DNA from: Thiobacillus sp.
Lineage (GTDB): Bacteria > Pseudomonadota > Gammaproteobacteria > Burkholderiales > Thiobacillaceae
Reading direction: 5' to 3'
Length of the DNA stretch: 37,250 nt
Assembly: GCA_021166845.1 (NCBI GenBank)
Contig: JAJPEP010000082.1
Location: 1 to 37,250, forward strand
Positions 31,985-37,250 of this stretch are shown here, piece by piece; positions within the stretch are counted from its first letter, which is position 1, and each line of letters opens with the position of its first letter. The notes beneath the pieces were generated by a model, which was not told where the DNA came from, made no database searches, and was given only the letters and a program-made list of their open reading frames with translations. A program made the position numbers and the translations under genes.

Positions 31985-32052
31985 ATTAGGGGCTAGGGAG
32001 GGGGCGACGTGCGGAGCCTCTAGACCCTAGCCCCTAGATCCTAGCCCCTAAT
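31985..32052. repeat. TAGGGG inverted-repeat cluster after the DsrC-family gene
   Basis: ATTAGGGGCTAGGG (31985-31998) is complementary to two sites: CCCTAGCCCCTA (32025-32036) and CCTAGCCCCTAAT (32040-32052). The left arm can therefore pair with either right arm. Further TAGGAA units sit just before it (31972-31984). It fills the 90-base gap between the DsrC-family stop and sseA and may weaken read-through. Confidence 0.8.
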
Positions 32053-32384
32053 CAGTAGCCGCCCTTGCCGAAAGGCTTGGGCAGGCCGGCGACGCGGCAA
32101 CCCTGGCGAGCCGGCATGTTGGGGAACAGCTCATACAGCTTTTTCTTCCAGTCGGTGCCTGGATGGAGTTCCTGTATTTCGGCCAGCATGTTGCGGAAGT
32201 TGGGGGTTTGGCCGTCGTCCTTGTATTTTTCGCGCAGGTAATTGATGACCTGCCAGTGCTCGTCGGTCAGCGTGATTTTTTCCGCCGCGGCGATGACCGG
32301 GGGAACATCGTCACTGAAATTGGCTTCCAGCAGAAAGTCCTCATCGCCGGTTTCGAGTTCTTCACCATTTACAACGTAAGACAT
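32052..32384 (-). CDS. DsrC/TusE-family protein lacking the C-terminal redox cysteine
   Basis: This 110-residue protein has the DsrC/TusE fold signature: DEHWQVINYLREKYK, TPNFRNMLAEI, LYELFPNMPARQGCRVAGLPKP. True DsrC carries two cysteines on its mobile C-terminal arm: CysB in the GCRxAGLPKP motif and CysA as the penultimate residue. Here CysB is present (Cys96) but the end reads PFGKGGY, so CysA is missing. It therefore cannot form the usual intramolecular disulfide or trisulfide and is unlikely to be the DsrC partner of DsrAB. A regulatory or accessory carrier role is more plausible. A strong AAAGGAGA site precedes ATG 32384. It follows the Cas6-like gene by 27 bases and precedes the TAGGGG repeat cluster. 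Confidence 0.9.
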   Translation of the reverse strand: MSYVVNGEELETGDEDFLLEANFSDDVPPVIAAAEKITLTDEHWQVINYLREKYKDDGQTPNFRNMLAEIQELHPGTDWKKKLYELFPNMPARQGCRVAGLPKPFGKGGY

Positions 32385-32411
32385 GTTTTCTTTTCTCCTT
32401 TCAAGTTGGTT

Positions 32412-33068
32412 TCAAAAATTCGCCTGAACCACAGGCGCGATGGATTTATGCGGGATGAAAATCCCGCAGCCTAACAGGCGGTTGCGCCCCAAGCCCTCGT
32501 CCTGCAGTTGCAGCGACTTGTGCGGCGGTACGTCGTGGAGCATCAGGCTGTAACCATGGAGGGGGCCGGATGCGCTTTGCAGCGTTTGCGGCATGCCGCA
32601 GATAAACCCGCAACGCAGCTGGAAATGGCCATCCAGTTCGCGCATCACGTCCTGCACGAATTGTTCTTCAGTGGCGCTGCCCGTGTCAACGAAATGGGCG
32701 TAGATGTTGCTGAACGGGCTGAATTCACGGGTCTTGAAACTGCCGATGTGCAGGGCGTGACCAGCCAGATCGAGCCTTTGCCCGACCAGTTTCTGCATGT
32801 CGGCCACCCGCGTCTTGGGCACGCGCACGAACAGTTTGGTGCGCCGGTTGATGTTGAGCGAGGCGTCGCCACTGTTGGTTTCCGCGCCTTTCAGGTGCTG
32901 GATGCCGGTGCCGCTGTTCTCGTTCAGCCATGGCAGCAGGCTCTGCAGCGCATCCGCCAGCATTTGCGCATTGTCGGTCGGGATGGTCGTGCCGACCAGA
33001 TCGAACTGCAGGTCGATCATGTGGGGCGTGTACGTCTCGGGCTTGTTTTCCGGCCAATCCCAGTTCAT
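32412..33068 (-). CDS. Cas6/Cmx6-like RAMP-fold protein
   Basis: This 218-residue protein resembles the Cas6/Cmx6 endoribonucleases annotated in type I-MYXAN CRISPR systems. The shared features are an N-terminal IDLQFDLVGTTIPTDNAQML strand-helix unit, an LLPWLNENSGTGIQHLKG segment with His58 as a possible catalytic residue, and a C-terminal glycine-rich RAMP loop LQDEGLGRNRLLGCGIFIP (about 187-206). No cas gene or repeat array is in the window. ATG 33068 overlaps the preceding 73-residue gene as ATGA and the next gene encodes a DsrC variant, so it sits in a sulfur-gene transcription unit divergent from dsrA. A longer start (33119) would run into that upstream gene and is rejected. The family call rests on motif memory. 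An RNA-processing role in the dsr region is inference. Confidence 0.65.
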   Translation of the reverse strand: MNWDWPENKPETYTPHMIDLQFDLVGTTIPTDNAQMLADALQSLLPWLNENSGTGIQHLKGAETNSGDASLNINRRTKLFVRVPKTRVADMQKLVGQRLDLAGHALHIGSFKTREFSPFSNIYAHFVDTGSATEEQFVQDVMRELDGHFQLRCGFICGMPQTLQSASGPLHGYSLMLHDVPPHKSLQLQDEGLGRNRLLGCGIFIPHKSIAPVVQANF

Positions 33069-33286
33069 GACGCGTCTCCCGCATGATCGTGGGCCCAGGC
33101 CTGCATGATGTAGGCCCATTTCCGCGCGCTGACCGGGTCGACGTCGAAAATGGTGAAGCGCTTGTTTTCGCGGATGCGGATACGCAGGAAAGGCACGCCG
33201 CCCGACTCGTGGGTCAGGTGCTGGAACTCGACCTCCTGGCCGCCGAAGGGCAGGCGCATTTTGTCTAGGGGGGTGATTTCAGGCAT
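33065..33286 (-). CDS. Small protein of unknown function (73 residues)
   Basis: I do not recognise this protein. It is soluble, with no cysteine, and its sequence suggests a small beta-rich domain (LPFGGQEVEFQHLTHE, GVPFLRIRIRENKRFTIFDVD) followed by one helix (PVSARKWAYIMQAWAHDHAG). The ATGA overlap with the Cas6-like gene argues for coupled translation and perhaps a shared complex. The start ATG 33286 has only a weak ribosome site. It is the first gene on the minus strand across from dsrA, with 380 bases between the two starts. Confidence 0.75.
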   Translation of the reverse strand: MPEITPLDKMRLPFGGQEVEFQHLTHESGGVPFLRIRIRENKRFTIFDVDPVSARKWAYIMQAWAHDHAGDAS

Positions 33287-33401
33287 GGGATTTCATCCGC
33301 GGTGCTCCAAGATTCATTGGTGTCCTGTTTTGCCGTTATTTTTTTTGGAAAGACAGGTATGCGTTATGAGGGCAGCGCATGGCATTTCAACCCTGTTTTT
33401 T

Positions 33402-33439
33402 GGCAAGGGCTTGCCTTAAATATAATATTTTAATACTCT
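33402..33439 (+). promoter_or_regulatory. Putative dsrA promoter with overlapping palindrome
   Basis: TTGCCT (33411-33416) and TACTCT (33434-33439) are separated by 17 bases of very A+T-rich sequence, a reasonable sigma-70-type promoter some 220 bases before dsrA. The perfect palindrome GGCAAG-GG-CTTGCC (33402-33415) overlaps the -35 element and could be an operator. Both are sequence guesses. Confidence 0.4.
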
Positions 33440-33515
33440 TATCGGTCTCTGTGGCAGGCGTGTAATGTCTCATTCTTTGCCTGAATGAGGCATACCCGTG
33501 TTGGGGAAATCGCCA

Positions 33516-33555
33516 TACCCCATGTGGGTAGGTGCCGACCTACCGCAATGGGGTA
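33516..33555. promoter_or_regulatory. Nested inverted repeats in the dsrA leader
   Basis: The outer arms TACCCCAT (33516-33523) and ATGGGGTA (33548-33555) enclose the inner arms GGTAGGT (33527-33533) and ACCTACC (33538-33544) with a GCCG loop. The result is a 40-base interrupted hairpin. The motif TACCC/GGGTA recurs just outside it (33494-33498 and 33573-33577). It lies 112-151 bases before dsrA and could be an RNA structure or a multi-site operator. The rest of 33287-33666 shows nothing else I recognise. Confidence 0.6.
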
Positions 33556-33666
33556 GGTGATTTACCCATGAGAGTGATGGTGGCGCGGCTGTCCGGCCAA
33601 TAAGATATTAAATATACCGTTGAGCTGTCTGCTGAGCGGGCACTTCGAATTTTCTAGGAGAGATAA

Positions 33667-34968
33667 ATGGCAAAGCAAATGATTGATACGCCCAATCTGG
33701 ACGAGCTCGAGAAAGGCCCGTGGCCCAGCTTCGTGACCGGCTTCAAGCGTCTGGCCAAGGAAAACGACATGATGGTTGACCTGATGGGTCAGCTGGAAAC
33801 GTCCTACCAGCACATGAAGGGGTACTGGAAGGGCGGTACGGTCGGTGTGTTCGGTTACGGCGGCGGCATCATTCCGCGCTTTACCGAGCTGAAGGACGAG
33901 AACCACAATCCGCTGTTCCCCGAAGCGGCCGAATTCCATACCCTGCGCATCATGCCGCCGGCCGGCATGCATTACACCTCCAGCCTGCTGCGCGAGATGT
34001 GTGATGCCTGGATGGAGACCGGAGGTTCGGGCATGATCGCGTTCCACGGCCAGTCTGGCGATATCATGCTGCAGGGCTGTAAGACGGAGGATGTCCAGAG
34101 GGCCTTCGACAGGTTCAACGACATGGGTTTCGACCTTGGCGGCGCCGGTCCCGCGCTGCGCACCTCGATGTCCTGCGTGGGCGCGGCCCGCTGCGAAAAC
34201 TCCTGCTTCGATGAGGCCAAGGCCCTGCGTATCGTCATCAACAACAACATCGATGACATGCATCGCCCGTCTTTGCCGTACAAGTTCAAGTTCAAGTTCT
34301 CCGGCTGCGCGAACGACTGCGTCAACGCCATCCAGCGTTCCGACATGGCCACCATCGGCACCTGGCGCGACAACATCCGCGTCAACGAGGCGCTGGTTCA
34401 GGATTATTTCAAGGCGCACGGTATGTCCGATCTCGTCAACGACGTGATCAGCAAGTGTCCGACCAAGGCCATCACCCTGGTTGCCGCTGACAAGGTTGTC
34501 GCAAGCGACACCGTGTCGGTTGCCAATCTGGGCGACGGCAATGCCCTGTGCATCGACAACAAGAACTGCGTGCGCTGCATGCACTGCCTGAACGTCATCC
34601 CCGGTGGTCTGCGCCCTGGCGTCGACAAGGGTGTCACCATCCTGGTGGGCGGCAAGAGTGTGCTGAAGATCGGCGCGACCATGGGTACCGTGGTGATCCC
34701 GTTCATGAAGCTTGAATCCGACGAGGATTTCGAGAAGCTGAACGAGTTGTCGCGCAATGTCATCGACTTCTTCGCGGAAAACGCGCTGGAGCATGAGCGC
34801 ACCGGCGAAATGATCGAACGTATCGGCCTGGCCAACTTCCTGGAAGGCATGGACATTCCGGTCGATCCCAACATGATCAGCCAGCCGCGTGCCAACCCCT
34901 ACTTCCGTGGCGACGACTGGGATGAGCAGGTCGAGAAGTGGAACGAGCACAAGCAGTCAGCCGCTTAA
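33667..34968 (+). CDS. dsrA: Reverse dissimilatory sulfite reductase, alpha subunit
   Basis: DsrA and DsrB form the cytoplasmic siroheme enzyme that, in sulfur oxidisers, turns DsrC-bound sulfur to sulfite. The 433-residue protein shows the siroheme/[4Fe-4S] cysteines in SMSCVGAARCENSCFD and SGCANDCVN, and an inserted ferredoxin domain with CIDNKNCVRCMHCLNV. The start ATG 33667 has a strong AGGAGAG site. The gene order dsrABEFH, with DsrE/F/H proteins, marks the oxidative type, since DsrEFH are typical of sulfur oxidisers and absent from sulfate reducers. dsrB follows after 66 bases. Confidence 0.98.
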   Translation: MAKQMIDTPNLDELEKGPWPSFVTGFKRLAKENDMMVDLMGQLETSYQHMKGYWKGGTVGVFGYGGGIIPRFTELKDENHNPLFPEAAEFHTLRIMPPAGMHYTSSLLREMCDAWMETGGSGMIAFHGQSGDIMLQGCKTEDVQRAFDRFNDMGFDLGGAGPALRTSMSCVGAARCENSCFDEAKALRIVINNNIDDMHRPSLPYKFKFKFSGCANDCVNAIQRSDMATIGTWRDNIRVNEALVQDYFKAHGMSDLVNDVISKCPTKAITLVAADKVVASDTVSVANLGDGNALCIDNKNCVRCMHCLNVIPGGLRPGVDKGVTILVGGKSVLKIGATMGTVVIPFMKLESDEDFEKLNELSRNVIDFFAENALEHERTGEMIERIGLANFLEGMDIPVDPNMISQPRANPYFRGDDWDEQVEKWNEHKQSAA

Positions 34969-35034
34969 GTTTTGTTTACCGCGGGTCTCGGTGCGAACCG
35001 GGGCCAGTGCATTAACTCAGTTGGAGATAAGAAC

Positions 35035-36105
35035 ATGGCAGAAATGCGTCCGCCTATCGAATCCGGAGCGCCGGATCCGATGCCCTACATGCACCCCGTG
35101 ATGGTGAAGAACTATGGCAAGTGGGCTTTCCACAGCCATCCGAAACCGGGTGTCCTGTATCACCGCGCCGAGTCCGGCGACGAAATCTGGACCGTCAAGG
35201 CCGGCACCCAGCGCCAGATGGACCATTACACCATCCGTGAACTGGCCGATATTGCCGACCAGTATGGCGATGGTTTCGTGCGTTTCACCGCGCGTTCCAA
35301 CATCGAATACATGGTGGCCGATGGCTCCAAGGTCGAGCCGCTGATCAAGGCGCTGAACGACAAGGGTTACCCAATCGGCGGCACCGCCAACTCGATATCC
35401 ATGATTGCGCATACTCAGGGTTTCCTGCATTGCGACATCCCCGCCACCGACGCTTCCGGCGTGGTCAAGGCGCTGATGGACGAGCTGTACGACGACTTCG
35501 TCAAGTGCGAGATGCCCAACCGCGTCAAGTTGTCCACCTCCTGCTGCGAAATCAACTGCGGCGGCCAGGCCGACCTCGCCATCATCGTGCAGCACACCAA
35601 GCCGCCGAGGATCAACCATGATCTGGTTGCCAACGTGTGTGAGCGTCCCTCCGTCGTGGCGCGCTGCCCGGTGGCGGCGATCCGCCCCGCCCTGGTGAAT
35701 GGCAAGCCCTCGCTTGAAGTCGACGAGAAGAAGTGCATCTGCTGCGGCGCCTGCTTCCCGCCCTGCCCGCCGATGCAGATCAACGATCCCGTGCATTCCA
35801 AGATTGCGATCTGGGTGGGTGGCAAGAACTCCAATGCCCGCTCCAAGCCGACCTTCCACAAGCTGGTCGCTGCGGGCCTGCCGAACAATGCGCCGCGTTG
35901 GCCGGAAGTCGCCGAGGTGGTCAAGAAAATTCTGCAAACCTACAAGGAAGACGGCAAGCCTTGGGAGCGCATGAATGACTGGATCGATCGGATCGGCTGG
36001 CCCGCATTCTTCGAGAAGACCGGTCTGCCCTTCACCAAATATCACATTGATAACTGGCGCGGCAGCCGTACAACGCTGAACGCTTCTGCTCACATCCGCT
36101 TCTAA
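35035..36105 (+). CDS. dsrB: Reverse dissimilatory sulfite reductase, beta subunit
   Basis: DsrB is the partner of DsrA. The 356-residue protein has the sulfite reductase ferredoxin-like half (FVRFTARSNIEYMV), the cysteine cluster STSCCEINCGG and further cysteines in NVCERPSVVARCP. A ferredoxin insert with CICCGACFPPCPP follows. ATG 35035 has a GGAGATAAG site; the frame extends upstream to 34972 but that part is spacer. It is followed by a stable hairpin and then dsrE, 73 bases away. Confidence 0.98.
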   Translation: MAEMRPPIESGAPDPMPYMHPVMVKNYGKWAFHSHPKPGVLYHRAESGDEIWTVKAGTQRQMDHYTIRELADIADQYGDGFVRFTARSNIEYMVADGSKVEPLIKALNDKGYPIGGTANSISMIAHTQGFLHCDIPATDASGVVKALMDELYDDFVKCEMPNRVKLSTSCCEINCGGQADLAIIVQHTKPPRINHDLVANVCERPSVVARCPVAAIRPALVNGKPSLEVDEKKCICCGACFPPCPPMQINDPVHSKIAIWVGGKNSNARSKPTFHKLVAAGLPNNAPRWPEVAEVVKKILQTYKEDGKPWERMNDWIDRIGWPAFFEKTGLPFTKYHIDNWRGSRTTLNASAHIRF

Positions 36106-36115
36106 TCGGGAAGGT

Positions 36116-36140
36116 GGCCTCCGCGAGGGTCGCGGGGGCC
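36116..36140 (+). promoter_or_regulatory. Hairpin between dsrB and dsrE
   Basis: GGCCTCCGCGA-GGG-TCGCGGGGGCC forms an 11-bp stem (one G-U) with a three-base loop, starting 10 bases after the dsrB stop. No T-run follows directly. It could stabilise the 3' end of a processed dsrAB message or reduce read-through, giving more DsrAB than DsrEFH. Confidence 0.6.
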
Positions 36141-36178
36141 TAATCAGGATTTAAGAATCGATTTTTCGGAGTGGTTAC

Positions 36179-36538
36179 ATGCAATTCGGTATTCTTGTGA
36201 ACGAAGGGCCTTACAGCCATCAGGCAAGTGACTCGGCCTTTCTTTTCGCGCGCGCTGCGCTTGAAAAGGGCTACAAAGTCCCGCGCGTTTTTTTCTATCA
36301 CGATGGCGTGTATAACGCTTCGCGCCTGGCGACCCCGCCGCAGGATGATCGCAATGTCGGTGCGCGCTGGTCCAAGCTGGCTGCGGATCATGGTGTGGAC
36401 CTGGTTGTCTGCGTGGCGGCTGCGCAGCGTCGCGGCATCACGGACGGTGTGCTGGGCGATAACTTCCGCATCTCGGGTCTGGGTCAATTGGTTGAGATGG
36501 GTATTCAGTACGACCGTCTCGTGACGTTCGGCGATTAA
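36179..36538 (+). CDS. dsrE: DsrE subunit of the DsrEFH sulfurtransferase
   Basis: DsrEFH is a cytoplasmic alpha2-beta2-gamma2 sulfur carrier that hands persulfide sulfur to DsrC, like TusBCD in E. coli. This 119-residue DsrE has the sulfur-binding Cys at residue 78 in LVVCVAAAQRRG, the same number as in Allochromatium vinosum DsrE. The N-terminal MQFGILVNEGPYSHQASDSA is typical. It comes 73 bases after dsrB and 9 bases before dsrF. Confidence 0.97.
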   Translation: MQFGILVNEGPYSHQASDSAFLFARAALEKGYKVPRVFFYHDGVYNASRLATPPQDDRNVGARWSKLAADHGVDLVVCVAAAQRRGITDGVLGDNFRISGLGQLVEMGIQYDRLVTFGD

Positions 36539-36547
36539 GGAAACGAG

Positions 36548-36943
36548 ATGAGCGATATGGATGAGATGGAAGACGGCTCCGGCATCGTCAAAAAATTCAT
36601 GTTTCTGAACCGCAAGGCGCCGCACGGCACCGTGTACGCCCTGGAGGGGCTTGAAGTGGTGCTGATTACAGCTGCTTTCGATCAGGATGTGAGCATGGTG
36701 TTCACCGATGACGGTGTCTACCAGTTGATGAAGGGCATCGACAGCAAGGGCATCGAAGTCAAGGATTTCTCCAAGACCTACCGTGCGCTGGAAGGCTACG
36801 ACATCGAGAAGCTCTATGTCGACCAGGCGTCGATGGATGCGCGTGGCTTGACCGAGGATGACCTGATTGTGGATGTGACGGTGCTCGCCGTTGATGAGAT
36901 GGCAAATCTCATGGCTGAGCAAGACGTCGTGATCAGCTTCTAA
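36548..36943 (+). CDS. dsrF: DsrF subunit of the DsrEFH sulfurtransferase
   Basis: This 131-residue protein is the DsrE-fold, TusC-like subunit of the DsrEFH complex. It has KKFMFLNRKAPHGTVYALEGLEVVLITAAFDQDVSMVFTDDGVYQL. The usual active-site cysteine of the other subunits is absent, as is normal for this structural subunit. An AGGAAACGAG site precedes ATG 36548. It is 10 bases from dsrH. Confidence 0.96.
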   Translation: MSDMDEMEDGSGIVKKFMFLNRKAPHGTVYALEGLEVVLITAAFDQDVSMVFTDDGVYQLMKGIDSKGIEVKDFSKTYRALEGYDIEKLYVDQASMDARGLTEDDLIVDVTVLAVDEMANLMAEQDVVISF

Positions 36944-36953
36944 GGGGATGGAT

Positions 36954-37250
36954 ATGCTGCATATTGTGAACAAATCGGCCACTGATCGCGGTTCGCTGGA
37001 AAGCTGCCTGCGCATGGCCACCAAAGGTTCTGCCGTACTGCTGATCGAAGACGCGGTATACGCCGCGACAACCGGCAATGCGGCGGCAGCGAAAATCCAG
37101 GCAGCAGCGGCTGACCTCAAGATTTACGCACTCGGTCCTGATCTGGCGGCGCGCGGCATGGCCGGGCGCGTGCTGGACGGAGTCAATGTCGTGGATTACG
37201 GCGGTTTTGTGGATCTGGTCGCAGAGCACAGCAACTGTCAGTCTTGGCTG
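36954..37250 (+). CDS. dsrH: DsrH subunit of the DsrEFH sulfurtransferase (3' end cut by the window)
   Basis: The open frame begins MLHIVNKSATDRGSLESCLRMA and runs to the window end without a stop (99 codons), so it is probably nearly complete at about 100 residues. DsrH is the TusB-like subunit. The candidate active cysteine is Cys18 here, or Cys20 if the in-frame ATG at 36948 is used, which would match the Cys20 numbering of A. vinosum. AAGGGG sits at a suitable distance for ATG 36954. dsrC would be expected next, beyond the window. Confidence 0.93.
   Translation, partial: MLHIVNKSATDRGSLESCLRMATKGSAVLLIEDAVYAATTGNAAAAKIQAAAADLKIYALGPDLAARGMAGRVLDGVNVVDYGGFVDLVAEHSNCQSWL

Noticed and set aside
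32052..32384. Canonical dsrC
   Set aside because: The penultimate cysteine required for DsrC function is missing and the gene is on the opposite strand to the dsr operon.
31962..33666. Possible CRISPR array linked to the Cas6-like gene
   Set aside because: No set of regularly spaced identical repeats with unique spacers exists anywhere near it; the TAGGGG units and dsr leader hairpin are short inverted repeats.

Overview
The window reads as chromosomal DNA of a sulfur-oxidising betaproteobacterium, most like Thiobacillus and its relatives. The evidence is a reverse-type dsrABEFH operon, NtrBC-controlled glnA, a high-GC coding style and an ordinary betaproteobacterial hemA-prfA-prmC run. This placement is inferred from gene content, not from a database search. 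No tRNA, rRNA, insertion sequence, phage gene or CRISPR array was seen.

Region 1 (1-15769, + strand) is a type I secretion locus. It holds a short RTX remnant, then two copies of a pair made of a small exported protein and an RTX lipase, then an HlyB-type ABC exporter and an HlyD-type adaptor. The second lipase is a complete 2310-residue mosaic of RTX blocks, haemolysin-related domains and two Ig/cadherin-like domains. The first lipase and the initial remnant both run abruptly out of RTX sequence into a similar upstream module carrying a perfect TACAACT-AA-AGTTGTA palindrome. The locus has evidently been reshaped by duplication and recombination. No TolC gene is in view.

Region 2 (15786-23197) is housekeeping. 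On the minus strand lie mtgA, aroE and a single-domain rhodanese. On the plus strand come glnA, a DUF4124-type exported protein, and ntrB and ntrC. grxD follows on the minus strand. The glnA leader has a sigma-54 promoter and two NtrC dyads, at about -139 and -108 from the predicted start. A third NtrC-like dyad lies in the leader.

Region 3 (23262-26144, minus strand) is an HPr-rel-A type cluster. It comprises a secreted, probably Tat-exported protein, a PqqD-like protein, an HprK-related kinase and a nucleotidyltransferase-fold protein. Its product is unknown.

Region 4 (26284-29517, minus strand) is prmC, prfA and hemA.

Region 5 (29547-37250) is the sulfur region. Plus-strand dsrA, dsrB, dsrE, dsrF and dsrH (the last cut by the window end) are divergent from a minus-strand series. 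That series is a 73-residue unknown, a Cas6/Cmx6-like protein with no other CRISPR component nearby, a DsrC-family protein lacking the C-terminal redox cysteine, an SseA-type sulfurtransferase, an unknown 206-residue protein and a TauD-type dioxygenase. The orphan Cas6-like protein sitting with a DsrC variant next to dsrA is the most unusual feature of the window.
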